Of a stretch of DNA of 64,000 nt, positions 24,691 through 33,322 are shown in pieces; the stretch's first letter is position 1, and each line of letters opens with the position of its first letter. Source of the DNA: Poseidonocella sedimentorum (GTDB lineage Bacteria; Pseudomonadota; Alphaproteobacteria; Rhodobacterales; Rhodobacteraceae); contig NZ_FOYI01000002.1 in the NCBI RefSeq assembly GCF_900116005.1, positions 186,001 through 250,000 of the forward strand, given 5' to 3'. Under the pieces are notes generated by a model. The model had not been told where the DNA came from. It searched no databases and saw nothing but the letters and a program-made list of their open reading frames with translations. The position numbers and the translations under genes are program-made.

Positions 24691-26973
24691 TTATTCCTCC
24701 GAGAGATACTGGGTCAGACGGGCGCGAAGATCGGCGCTGAGATCGATGATTTCCCGCCCCGACGCCAAGGGCGCATCGGGTTGCGGCAACACATCCTGCG
24801 CGGCAACGACAGCTTCTGCCAACGCTTGTTCATCCGTCTCCCCCACTTCACCCACAAGCGCGAGATCTTCGAGTTCCCAGGCGCTGGCGACGAGGTCCCG
24901 GGTGTCTTCGCTGTCTTTGAGCGATTCTATCGCTTCGGCATGCTGCCCCGCGATCTGGTAGGCACGCCCGCGCATTTCTCTGGCTGCGTCGTCGTCGTAG
25001 GCGGCCAAAGCGTCAAGCACGCGGCCCGGGCGCTTCTCGAGAAGGTAAGCGCGCGCGGCGAGCATATCGCGCTCTTGAGAGCTTGCTAGGGTCGGGCGTT
25101 CGAGGATATCGAGCGCGGCATTGGTGAGACCGAGGTCGACCAAACGGTCGGCAAGGGCGATGCTCGTCGACGATTCGAGCACATCGAGCTCTTCGCCGTT
25201 CAGGGCCAGCACGCGCTTGAGGAACGGCTCGACCTCTCCGAACTCCGCCATGTCAGCCATCACCGCATCAAGCATCGTGCGGTAGTCTTCTGCGCTGAAT
25301 TCGCTCGCCATGTCATCGAAGTTGGTGAGCGCTTCATCCAAGCTCCTGTTGTGCAACAGCGCCCGCAGAAAGGCCTTGCGGAGCGGCACGGCGACGTCGG
25401 CCCCGTCGTTTTCAACGATCATCACCCCGGCGAGTTCGATCATCTCGGGCGCAATCGTGGCGTCTTTCTTCAATCCGCGCAGCAGCCATTCGGTCATGGC
25501 ATCGGCCGCTTCAGGGCTGTTTCCAACCGCAATTTCAGCCAGACGCGCTTGCTGTTCGGCGCTGAGATGAGGCGAGGCTTCCAATCTCACGGCCACGAGA
25601 TCGACCGACTCGGTGGTGAATTCATTCTCCCGCACGAGATAGCGCAGGATCGCCTTCGCGGTTTGCGCATGGCCCGCCGCGGCAAGCCGTTCTCCAAGAG
25701 GCGCAGCGGTCGCGATCTGAACGGGGCCCGGCAGGCGCGCAAACGCGCGTACGACGGATTGTTCCACATCCTCGTCGAGCGGCTCTGTCGAATAACTGCC
25801 CAGGACGGACCAGAGCGTCCGCTCACTACCGCAATTGCGATACCGCGCAAGCGAGGGGATTTCGCGTTTGCTCTGATACTCGAGCACATCGGAAAGCGCC
25901 TTGGCGATTTCAAGCGCCTCGGTCTCGTCCTTGCGCAGGTTGGCCGCTTCCTTCGCTTCCGCGCCGAATCCGTAGTGGAGGAACAGCCGGGACAAGGAGA
26001 GCACGTTGTCATGCGCCAGGTTGCCGCGCGAATCAAAAAGGTTCGCGATCAGATGCGCGCGTTGCGGCAGGAAATCTCCATCGCCGCCCCATTCCGCGAG
26101 ATCGAAGTAGTCCGGATCACCGCAATAGCGAGTCGCGTTTTCCTCATTGAGGATGTCGGCGATTTCTTCAAGATTCGTGCCCGCTGTCGACGTCGCATGT
26201 ACTTGCGGAACAGTTGGGGCAAGCGGTTCCGGCTCCGGATCAGGCGTCTCTATCGCGCGCGCGCTCGGCGGCGCGGGTTCCGGGACCTCCACCGGCGTGT
26301 TTTGCGTGTTTGCCTGCAAAAGACCCTGGCTCGCGGCGAGCCCGATCGATTCCGACAGGTTCCGCTCCAGTTCTGAAATCTCTTCGCGGTGCAATGTCTG
26401 CTCTTCGAGCGATGCCAACAGCGCGTCGCGGCTGGCTCTCACCGGCGGCAAGGTGGTTTCTGGTTTCGGCGCCGGCACCGTTGCCACCGAAGCGGCCGGC
26501 GCGAAGGCGGGGCCTGAACCGAAGGACAGACCCTGGACAGAGGCGCCAAGGCTCAGAAGGGTCGGGAGCGCGAGATCGGGAGAGGTTTCGGACGCCGTGC
26601 TGCGGTCGATAAGGGCCTCGTCGCCATAGATGTCGATGACCAGATAGCGCCCGAGATGCCAGAATTCCTGCGCCACGCAGGCGCAGCCAAGGTCAACCTC
26701 GAGCTTGCCGCTTCCCGAGGCGCTCCCGATTTCGGCGACGCGATCGCGCGAAATCCGATCGAAGACTTCGCTGGTGTCAAACTGAAGCGACGGCTGATCG
26801 AAGATCACCTCGAGCCGCCCTAGGTCCGTCTCCAATCGGTGCTCCAACGCGCGCGGCAGGTCGAGGACGAGCCGGGTGAATCCATCGTGTTCCCCGGACC
26901 GAACGGTAACGGTTTGCGCCGTTGCCGCGGTCGACAGCGTCGCGGCAGCGAGGAATAGAGACAGGCGCAGCAT
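24691..26973 (-). CDS. Secreted 760-residue motility-associated protein of unknown function
   Basis: A large protein with a signal peptide (about 1-19, ending TAATAQ) and an N-terminal beta-rich region (about 20-120) resembling an AMIN domain, with a CxC pair in LGCACVAQ. A Pro/Glu-rich linker (about 165-265) leads to a long helical region (about 280-750) of short antiparallel-helix repeats like TPR or Sel1 units. The start overlaps the motA stop by 1 bp (TGATG), so it is co-translated with the stator. Rhizobial MotC, a periplasmic motor protein near motA, is a possible analogue. I do not recognise a named family for the whole protein. Confidence 0.75.
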   Translation of the reverse strand: MLRLSLFLAAATLSTAATAQTVTVRSGEHDGFTRLVLDLPRALEHRLETDLGRLEVIFDQPSLQFDTSEVFDRISRDRVAEIGSASGSGKLEVDLGCACVAQEFWHLGRYLVIDIYGDEALIDRSTASETSPDLALPTLLSLGASVQGLSFGSGPAFAPAASVATVPAPKPETTLPPVRASRDALLASLEEQTLHREEISELERNLSESIGLAASQGLLQANTQNTPVEVPEPAPPSARAIETPDPEPEPLAPTVPQVHATSTAGTNLEEIADILNEENATRYCGDPDYFDLAEWGGDGDFLPQRAHLIANLFDSRGNLAHDNVLSLSRLFLHYGFGAEAKEAANLRKDETEALEIAKALSDVLEYQSKREIPSLARYRNCGSERTLWSVLGSYSTEPLDEDVEQSVVRAFARLPGPVQIATAAPLGERLAAAGHAQTAKAILRYLVRENEFTTESVDLVAVRLEASPHLSAEQQARLAEIAVGNSPEAADAMTEWLLRGLKKDATIAPEMIELAGVMIVENDGADVAVPLRKAFLRALLHNRSLDEALTNFDDMASEFSAEDYRTMLDAVMADMAEFGEVEPFLKRVLALNGEELDVLESSTSIALADRLVDLGLTNAALDILERPTLASSQERDMLAARAYLLEKRPGRVLDALAAYDDDAAREMRGRAYQIAGQHAEAIESLKDSEDTRDLVASAWELEDLALVGEVGETDEQALAEAVVAAQDVLPQPDAPLASGREIIDLSADLRARLTQYLSEE

Positions 26974-27842
26974 CAGGCGGCGTTGCTCTTGACGGCCTTG
27001 AGCGCTTCTTCGAGATCACCAAAGCTCGGGCGAAACTGCTTTGGTGTGTTCTGGCGGCCGACCTCTATGCAGATGTTGGTCGCGTGGTTGTGCAGGTTGG
27101 CCACAAGCACTTCGCGGATCAGCTGGTAGAACTGGCTGTCCTCTTCAAGCACCGTTTTGAGTTTGGAGGCGAAGGGTCCGACGAGACCGTAGGCGAGGAA
27201 CACGCCGAGGAAAGTCCCGACAAGCGCGCCACCGATCAATTTACCAAGAACTTCAGGGGGTTGATCAATCGACCCCATGGTCTTGATCACCCCGAGAACC
27301 GCAGCGACGATCCCAAGCGCCGGAAGCCCGTCGGCCATGGTTTGCAAGGCATGGCTTGAATGCAGGTCGTGATGAAGCTTCGATTCGATGCGTTTGTCGA
27401 GGATTTCCTCCACCTGCATCGGATCGTCATAGTTCATCGACGCCGAACGCATGGTGTCGCAGATCAGGGCGATGGCCTCGTTGTCCTCCAGAATGCGCGG
27501 GTATTTCGCGAAGACCTCGGACTGCTCGGGCGCTTCGATATGCTCCTCGACAGAAACCGGATTTTGCCGCGCCATGCGGATCAGTTCGAACAACAGGCAC
27601 AGCAAGTCCCGGTAATCCTCGGGGAGCCATTTCGCCCCCTTGAAGACCTTCTTGATGTCGCTGAGCGTGTGCTTGATCGAGGCGATGCTGTTGCTGATCA
27701 GGAACGCCCCGACCGCCGCGCCGCCGATCATGGTGATCTCGAAAGGCAGGGATTTCAGAATGATTCCCATCTTCCCTCCCGCGGCGAGGTATCCACCAAA
27801 CACCATGAGAAAGGTGACAACGATCCCGATAATTCCGATCAT
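26973..27842 (-). CDS. motA: Flagellar motor stator protein MotA
   Basis: Proton-channel stator subunit, 289 residues, with four membrane helices (about 1-20, 34-52, 165-190, 200-225) and a cytoplasmic loop between helices 2 and 3 that contacts the switch. Family features include the loop RDLLCLLFELIRMARQNP, HHDLHSSHALQTMADGLPALGIVAAVLGVIKTM split around the third helix, and GGALVGTFLGVFLAYGLVGP. An AAGGAG site precedes the ATG. Its partner motB is about 11 kb away at 38.3 kb. Confidence 0.96.
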   Translation of the reverse strand: MIGIIGIVVTFLMVFGGYLAAGGKMGIILKSLPFEITMIGGAAVGAFLISNSIASIKHTLSDIKKVFKGAKWLPEDYRDLLCLLFELIRMARQNPVSVEEHIEAPEQSEVFAKYPRILEDNEAIALICDTMRSASMNYDDPMQVEEILDKRIESKLHHDLHSSHALQTMADGLPALGIVAAVLGVIKTMGSIDQPPEVLGKLIGGALVGTFLGVFLAYGLVGPFASKLKTVLEEDSQFYQLIREVLVANLHNHATNICIEVGRQNTPKQFRPSFGDLEEALKAVKSNAA

Positions 27843-27904
27843 AGGATCATCTCCTTTGGATGAGGTCTAAAATCACGATCAACGCGGCGCATTTCAGATC
27901 CGCG

Positions 27905-28516
27905 CTACTGTTTAGGCACGCCGGCATTGCGGCCAGCGAGGACAACACTTACCGAATAGGCAAACTGGGCAGAGAGGCCCGCCATGACGCCCGCCGCCGA
28001 TTCCGGGCGCATCCGCCCGAGGAATCCTGCCGCGAATTCGGGCTCCATGTTTTCGAACAGCTTCGCCGCGTCCTTGGGCTTCATCGCCTCGTAGACCGCC
28101 GTCAACTGACCGAGATCTCCTTCGGAGGCGGCTTCGGCCTGAGCGATGGTCGCCGCGAGCTTGGCTTCGGCCTCCGCGAGCTGCTCCAACTTTGCATCAA
28201 TCTCCCGGCGCGCCACGGAGAGGGTCTTGAGGCGTTTGGAGACATCGGCTTCCTGCGTGTCGAGGTGCTGCGCGCGCTCCTGCAAAGCGGACAGCACCGC
28301 GACCACATCTTCCGGCGGCTCGCAGACGGTCTCATCGGCGTCGTTGGACGTCGCCTTGGAGAACTCCAGCGCAATCGCCTGGCCGGCATCGGGGCCGATT
28401 CGCAGAAACGCGGAGGCGAAAAGCATCACGGCGAGCGTGAAAAGCGCGCCACGGGTCGCCCGAGATTTCACCTTGGATTTGCCCTTGGGGGACGGGTTTT
28501 GCTTAGCCTTGGCCAT
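27905..28516 (-). CDS. motE: MotE-family periplasmic motor chaperone
   Basis: A 203-residue protein with a basic N-terminus, one membrane or signal helix (about 24-42), a coiled-coil region (about 75-140), and a C-terminal MgtE_N-like helical domain (YEAMKPKDAAKLFENMEP). This layout fits MotE of Sinorhizobium, a periplasmic protein needed for stable MotC. The ATG at 28516 follows the upstream stop by 2 bp. It lies directly before motA. The name rests on domain layout and context rather than on close identity. Confidence 0.75.
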   Translation of the reverse strand: MAKAKQNPSPKGKSKVKSRATRGALFTLAVMLFASAFLRIGPDAGQAIALEFSKATSNDADETVCEPPEDVVAVLSALQERAQHLDTQEADVSKRLKTLSVARREIDAKLEQLAEAEAKLAATIAQAEAASEGDLGQLTAVYEAMKPKDAAKLFENMEPEFAAGFLGRMRPESAAGVMAGLSAQFAYSVSVVLAGRNAGVPKQ

Positions 28517-28518
28517 GA

Positions 28519-29013
28519 TCAAGCGCCCCCTCTGCGGAACATCGGCACGGCGGCCTCCTGCGCCGCGGGCTCAGCCTCCTCGGCGGCACCGGCGGGCTCA
28601 AGCGTCCTGATTTCCGCCGTTTTGGGCTCGGGCTCAGCCGCGGGCTCCGGCTCAACGTCGGGCTCCGCGCTCGCGGCGTCAGCGGCCGGCTCATCGGGCT
28701 TGGCGGTCTCGACGGGTTTCGCCGTCTCATCTGGAAGGTCGTGCATCGAGGCGACGAGAAGCTCCAGTCGCCGGGCGACCGTATCGGCTCGCTGCGTCAG
28801 CTCGATAAGGCTGTTGGACGACGAACTTGCGACCCCTTGCGCCGCCGTCAGCGTGTTGGTCAGGTCATCGACCTGGGCGGAGAGCACGGCCACCGCGCCC
28901 CCGACCCCGGTTTCAAGATCGTTGAACCGCGCCAGACGCCGCGACAGGACAAAGCAATAGAGCCCTGCGCCAAGGGCGCCGCCTACGAGAAGTATGTCTG
29001 CAATCAAAGTCAT
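28519..29013 (-). CDS. Membrane-anchored coiled-coil protein of unknown function
   Basis: A 164-residue protein with an N-terminal membrane helix (about 3-24), a helical stretch (about 28-90) with heptad-like spacing (DDLTNTLTAAQ, ELTQRADTVARRLELL), and a long acidic Pro/Glu/Ala-rich tail. Similar genes between fliL and motE in alphaproteobacteria are usually annotated only as a domain of unknown function. Its position within fliL-X-motE-motA suggests a role at the stator or the cytoplasmic face of the motor. No enzyme motif is present. Confidence 0.7.
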   Translation of the reverse strand: MTLIADILLVGGALGAGLYCFVLSRRLARFNDLETGVGGAVAVLSAQVDDLTNTLTAAQGVASSSSNSLIELTQRADTVARRLELLVASMHDLPDETAKPVETAKPDEPAADAASAEPDVEPEPAAEPEPKTAEIRTLEPAGAAEEAEPAAQEAAVPMFRRGGA

Positions 29014-29022
29014 CTCTCGTCC

Positions 29023-29526
29023 TCAACTCACAACGAATTCCATGACGAGCAGATCGCGCACGCGATCCTCGCCAGCGACAACCTTCACCCGGCGCAGCAT
29101 TTGCGAGCGCAATCGCAGCAGCGCGCCGGTCTCCTGAATATCGGAAAGCTCCACGGCCCGCAGATAGCCGTTCAGCACCCCGACGATCCGCGGCATCACC
29201 TTGGAGACCTCGGCTTCATACTTGTCTGGGACCTCAAGCTGCGCGCGAAAGCGAAGGTGCGTCCCCGAGTCGAGCGCGCCCACGGACACCACCATGGGAT
29301 CGATCTCGATAAAGGCCACATCGGTCGTGGCCTCGGGAATCACCGACTTGGCCTCCGGCGCCTCTGCGGATTTCTCTTCGCCGGGAATCACCCCGCCAAG
29401 CATGCCTGAATAGGTCGCGTAAAAGCCGCCGCCGGCCCCGAGAAGGGCCAGTACGGTGCCTATAATGATTGGCAACTTCGATTTGCCAGAGCTTTCGTCG
29501 CCTGTGTCTGCTGCGTCGTCCGACAT
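29023..29526 (-). CDS. fliL: Flagellar basal-body-associated protein FliL
   Basis: Inner-membrane protein of 167 residues that encircles the stator and supports torque. It has a short cytoplasmic N-terminus, one membrane helix (about 19-38), a linker, and the periplasmic domain with FIEIDPMVVSVGA, HLRFRAQLEV and the C-terminal VRDLLVMEFVV. The start at 29526 has a GGAGG site 6 nt upstream; a longer reading frame lacks one. It heads the fliL-X-motE-motA unit and is divergent from fliF, with a CtrA-like site between. Confidence 0.92.
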   Translation of the reverse strand: MSDDAADTGDESSGKSKLPIIIGTVLALLGAGGGFYATYSGMLGGVIPGEEKSAEAPEAKSVIPEATTDVAFIEIDPMVVSVGALDSGTHLRFRAQLEVPDKYEAEVSKVMPRIVGVLNGYLRAVELSDIQETGALLRLRSQMLRRVKVVAGEDRVRDLLVMEFVVS

Positions 29527-29570
29527 GGTGCCTCCAGAAAGGTGTCGGCGTTCATATAATCCGCAGACGA

Positions 29571-29585
29571 CTAACCGATTGTTAA
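29571..29585. promoter_or_regulatory. CtrA-like site between fliL and fliF
   Basis: CTAA-CCGATTG-TTAA matches 7 of 8 positions of TTAA-N7-TTAA. It is 45-59 bp upstream of fliL and 61-75 bp upstream of fliF, a position suited to controlling both divergent units. Confidence 0.5.
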
Positions 29586-29645
29586 GGCTGATATTACAAA
29601 ACGACATTCGTGAGCCGCCAAGAATGGCGGTGCAGGAGGCAAGAC

Positions 29646-31280
29646 GTGCAGCAGCTTCTCAATGTGTGGAACACGCTTACTTGGCAACGCCGGTTGATCG
29701 CCGCAGCAGCAGCGATCGGTGTGTTTATTGCGGTTTTAGGTTTGTCGCGCATCGCGACGGCGCCCAATCTTACGCTCCTCTATGCGGGCCTGGAGAGCGA
29801 TGTGGCCGGCGAGGTGGTCAACAGCCTCGACCAGCGCGGCGTGGTTTACGAAGTGCGGGGCGATTCGATTTACGTCGATACCTCCGAGCGCGATTCCCTG
29901 CGCATGATGCTCGCAAGTGAGGGCCTGCCCTCGACTTCCTCCAAGGGATACGATCTGCTGGACGGGCTCTCCGGGTTTTCCACCACTTCCCAGATGTTCG
30001 ATGCCGCCTATTTGCGTGCGAAAGAAGGCGAACTTGCCCGGACCATCGCCGCGAGTCCGCATATCCGCTCCGCACGCGTCCATATCGCCAACGTCGGCAG
30101 CAACCCGTTTCAACGCAACCAGCGCGCATCCGCTTCGGTGACCGTCGTCGCCGCCAATGGCGCGATCACGCCGGGCAACGCCAAAGCGCTGAGCCACCTT
30201 GTCTCATCGGCCGTTGCCGGCCTCTCACCCGACAATGTCGCGGTGATCGACTCTTCGGGCAACCTCATCGGCGCGGCCGAGGATCAATCCTCCGTTCCGA
30301 TCAACGAAGAGCGCGCCTCCGCACTGCGGGAGCGTGTCGTCCGGCTTCTGGAAGCGCGCGTGGGTCATGGCAACGCGGTCGTGGAAGTGAGCGTCGACAC
30401 CGTGACCGAACAGGAATCCATCGTCGAACGGCGATTCGACCCCGAGGCGCGCGTCGCCATCAGCACCGAAACCGAAGAGCGCTCGACCAATGATCAGGAC
30501 AGCGGCGGCGGCGATGTGACCGTGGCCTCGAACCTGCCCGACGGGACGGGGGCTGCCGGGGGCGGATCGAGCTCGTCGCAAAACAGCCAGACGCTTGAGC
30601 GCATCAATTACGAAGTGTCCGAGACGCAGCGCGAAGTACTGCGCCAGCCGGGCGATACCAAACGGATCACCGTCGCCGTGCTCGTCAACGGGACGGCCAG
30701 AGCCGCGGGAGAAGAGGCCGCGGAGTTTTCACCTCGGGACGAGGGCGAATTGGAAGCCTTGCGCGAACTGGTCGCCTCATCGGTTGGCTTTGACGAGACG
30801 CGCGGGGATGTGATCACGATCAAATCCATGGAATTTGCCGCGCTGCAACCTCTCGGCACAGCTTCTGAAACAAGCTGGTTCCAAACGCTCGGGCTCAAGC
30901 CCGCCAACATGATCCAGATGGCGGTTCTCGCCATTGTCGCGCTTGTCCTCGGTCTCTTTGTCCTGCGCCCGATCATCGCAAACCAGACGCCCGCGCTCGG
31001 CACGCCCCTTGCGCTTCCGGGCCGGGGCGGTGAAGCGGGCCTCCCCGGCGAGGCCGAAGAGGCGATCACCGGCGAGATTGATTTCGACGATCTTCCCCAG
31101 ATGAACGTGATCGAAGAGCCCGCCCCCGAGTTCACCGCAATCGCTCCCACACCAGCGCCAGCACCCGCGCCCGCTTCGAACGATCCGGTTGCCCGGCTGC
31201 GCGCCATGATCGGCGAGCGCCAGGATGAAACCGTAGAGATCCTGCGCAGCTGGATGGAAGAGAAGGAAGAAAACGCATGA
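29646..31280 (+). CDS. fliF: Flagellar MS-ring protein FliF
   Basis: Forms the MS ring in the inner membrane, the base of the rod and export gate. The 544 residues have a first membrane helix (about 17-37), two ring-building YscJ-like domains (about 45-210) and the C-terminal FliF domain, a second helix (about 421-443), and a cytoplasmic tail ending DETVEILRSWMEE, the FliG-binding element. The GTG at 29646 was chosen because GGAGG lies 6 nt upstream. It leads the fliF-fliH-fliN-fliP operon. Confidence 0.95.
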   Translation: MQQLLNVWNTLTWQRRLIAAAAAIGVFIAVLGLSRIATAPNLTLLYAGLESDVAGEVVNSLDQRGVVYEVRGDSIYVDTSERDSLRMMLASEGLPSTSSKGYDLLDGLSGFSTTSQMFDAAYLRAKEGELARTIAASPHIRSARVHIANVGSNPFQRNQRASASVTVVAANGAITPGNAKALSHLVSSAVAGLSPDNVAVIDSSGNLIGAAEDQSSVPINEERASALRERVVRLLEARVGHGNAVVEVSVDTVTEQESIVERRFDPEARVAISTETEERSTNDQDSGGGDVTVASNLPDGTGAAGGGSSSSQNSQTLERINYEVSETQREVLRQPGDTKRITVAVLVNGTARAAGEEAAEFSPRDEGELEALRELVASSVGFDETRGDVITIKSMEFAALQPLGTASETSWFQTLGLKPANMIQMAVLAIVALVLGLFVLRPIIANQTPALGTPLALPGRGGEAGLPGEAEEAITGEIDFDDLPQMNVIEEPAPEFTAIAPTPAPAPAPASNDPVARLRAMIGERQDETVEILRSWMEEKEENA

Positions 31281-31876
31281 CGTCTATAAGCCATCTGCTT
31301 CCGGATTTCTCGTCTGCGCCTCCTGACACCGGCGGTAGCGGCCTGTCCGATGACGCCGTCGAGGACATTCGGCTTCAGGCTTTCGAGAACGGTTACAACG
31401 CGGGCTGGGAAGATGGCTCCAAGGCCAACAAATCCGACGAACCCGCGCCGAGCGAATTGCTCCGCCAGAAGATCGCCGATCTCGAATTCACCTATCACGA
31501 AGCTCTCGCCAAGATGCTTGAGTCCACCAAACCCTTGATCGACCAAATCATTCAGGCCGTTCTTCCGACCGCGATGCGTGAAACCATGGGTGAGCGAATC
31601 GCCGATGAGCTCTTCGAGATCGCCGAGACGGCGGGCAATGTTGCGGTGAAGATCGTGTGTTCGCCCGCCGACAAACAGCATCTCGACGTCTCCTTGCCAA
31701 CGGACGGCAAGATGCCCCTGACGCTGGAAACTGACCCCAGCCTCAACGAGGGGCAGGTCGAGCTTCGATTCGAAGACTCCGAACGCCTCATCGATCTCTC
31801 CGGAGTGATTTCCGGCATCGAAGCCGCCGCGAATGGCTTCTTCGACGAACAGCAGAAGGAAGCAGTAAATGAGTGA
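31277..31876 (+). CDS. fliH: FliH-like flagellar assembly protein
   Basis: A 199-residue cytoplasmic protein between fliF and fliN. The N-terminal part has FENGYNAGWEDGSKAN, similar to the GxxxG-containing helix that dimerises FliH, followed by a helical middle and an alpha/beta C-terminal domain with VELRFEDSERLIDLSG. FliH is the regulator and stator of the FliI ATPase. It overlaps fliF by 4 bp and fliN by 8 bp. FliH proteins are poorly conserved, so the call rests mainly on position and the N-terminal pattern. Confidence 0.72.
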   Translation: MTSISHLLPDFSSAPPDTGGSGLSDDAVEDIRLQAFENGYNAGWEDGSKANKSDEPAPSELLRQKIADLEFTYHEALAKMLESTKPLIDQIIQAVLPTAMRETMGERIADELFEIAETAGNVAVKIVCSPADKQHLDVSLPTDGKMPLTLETDPSLNEGQVELRFEDSERLIDLSGVISGIEAAANGFFDEQQKEAVNE

Positions 31877-32153
31877 CGCTCAGACAGAAACGCTGGATCC
31901 CGCGAACCCGTTCAGCAATGTTCCCATCGATCTGATGGTTTCAGTCGGCCGGGCCAAGCCCCGGGTGCGGGAGCTGCTGGAAATCAGCGAAAATGCCGTT
32001 CTCAAACTGGACCGGCGGGTCGAAGACCCGGTCGAGCTTTTTGTCGGGGATCGCCTTGTGGCGCGCGGCGAACTTGAGGAACTCGAAGGAGAACAACAGG
32101 GCCAGCTCGCGATCCGGATCACCGAGATCGTCGATCTCAAACAGGGTCTCTGA
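31869..32153 (+). CDS. fliN: Flagellar motor switch protein FliN
   Basis: Component of the C-ring switch complex. The 94 residues form one SpoA (surface presentation of antigens) domain: VPIDLMVSVGRAKPRVRELLEI, then DRRVEDPVELFVGDRLVARGEL and the C-terminal LAIRITEIVDL. The length is typical of a short FliN. It overlaps fliH by 8 bp and precedes fliP by 9 bp. FliM and FliG, its usual C-ring partners, are not in this window. Confidence 0.94.
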   Translation: MSDAQTETLDPANPFSNVPIDLMVSVGRAKPRVRELLEISENAVLKLDRRVEDPVELFVGDRLVARGELEELEGEQQGQLAIRITEIVDLKQGL

Positions 32154-32162
32154 CCCGCCGAT

Positions 32163-32897
32163 ATGCCCAGGCATTTCCTCTGTATCGGCCTCGCTCTGGG
32201 GGCCGCCTTCTTGGCCGGTCCCGCGCTGGCACAGGATATTTCCATCTCGCTGGGCGATGATGGCTCGATCGCCGCACGCTCGATCCAGCTTCTGGTCCTG
32301 CTGACGGTTCTCAGCCTCGTTCCCGGGCTGGCGATCATGGTCACCTGCTTTCCGTTTCTGGTCACGGTGCTCGCGATCTTGCGACAAGCTCTCGGGCTCC
32401 AGCAATCGCCGCCCAACATGCTCCTGGTGAGCCTCGCGCTGTTTCTGACCTATTTCATCATGGAGCCGACCTTCACCGCGGCCTGGGAGAACGGGCTGAC
32501 GCCGCTCTTTGAAGAGCAAATCTCGGTAGAGACCGCGTTCATGGAGACGCTCGAACCCTTCCGGCAGTTCATGGGAGGCCGGGTCGAGGCGGATACGTTC
32601 GAGTCCATGGCGTCCTTGCGTCCGGGGATCGAAATCCCGGAAATCCGTGCCGAAGCCCCGCTGTCATTGCTGATCCCGTCCTTCCTTCTGTCCGAGATCG
32701 AACGGGCGTTTCAGATCGGCTTCCTGATCTTCCTGCCCTTCCTCATCATCGACCTCGTGGTCGCCGCGGTGCTCATGTCGATGGGCATGATGATGGTGCC
32801 GCCGGTGGTCGTCTCGCTGCCCTTCAAACTGGCGTTCTTCGTGGTCGCGGACGGCTGGAGCCTGATCTCCGAAGCGCTGGTCCGCAGCTACTTCTAG
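32163..32897 (+). CDS. fliP: Flagellar export gate protein FliP
   Basis: Core subunit of the FliPQR export gate. The 244 residues begin with a cleavable signal sequence (about 1-21, ending ALAQ), then four membrane helices. Family signatures include LRQALGLQQSPPNMLLVSLALFLT split around the second helix, and the C-terminal LIIDLVVAAVLMSMGMMMVPP with LPFKLAFFVVADGW. It is the last gene of the fliF operon, converging on flgI across a 425-bp gap. Confidence 0.95.
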   Translation: MPRHFLCIGLALGAAFLAGPALAQDISISLGDDGSIAARSIQLLVLLTVLSLVPGLAIMVTCFPFLVTVLAILRQALGLQQSPPNMLLVSLALFLTYFIMEPTFTAAWENGLTPLFEEQISVETAFMETLEPFRQFMGGRVEADTFESMASLRPGIEIPEIRAEAPLSLLIPSFLLSEIERAFQIGFLIFLPFLIIDLVVAAVLMSMGMMMVPPVVVSLPFKLAFFVVADGWSLISEALVRSYF

Positions 32898-33322
32898 TCC
32901 CTCCACCACAGATGCACTTCGCCAGTCGGCGCGTGTTCGGCTCCGCTGGACGGGGCCGACGGCCGCGGCGGGGTGCTTTGGCAGGCTCACCCATAGTTCA
33001 CAGCATAAGCCGGGATGCCGGTTCACGCTGTCTTGTTTGTGCGGGCATGTTGGGAAAGGCGAAGCTCTCGGTGACAGCGGAGCAGTCGGCTGCCCTCGTC
33101 CTTGTGTGAGATGCTGCCCCTCCGGGCCGAGCAGCGGTCGCTTTCGATGATAGCGGCTCTCACGGCGCTTAAATCGCTGTATTCAAACCAGATCTGCGCC
33201 CCCGTGCTCCGATGGCGGGAGGTCAGCGCGGACTTTGACTCTTCAAGAGATCAGCGATTTCAAACCTTTCGCGCGCGCCAAAGACCTCTCTCACGAGGGT
33301 CATGGCACGCGCGATACCAGGC
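32898..33322. other. Intergenic gap between fliP and flgI with no recognisable gene
   Basis: A 425-bp region between the ends of two convergent operons. All frames are broken by stops or lack ribosome-binding sites and family motifs; the longest candidates (for example 65 codons at 32912) look like chance. No clear intrinsic terminator was found despite the convergent layout. No promoter is required here. It could be the remnant of a lost gene, but nothing identifiable remains. Confidence 0.5.

Noticed and set aside
32912-33109. A 65-codon frame in the fliP-flgI gap
   Set aside because: No ribosome-binding site, no motif and no operon context; treated as noise.
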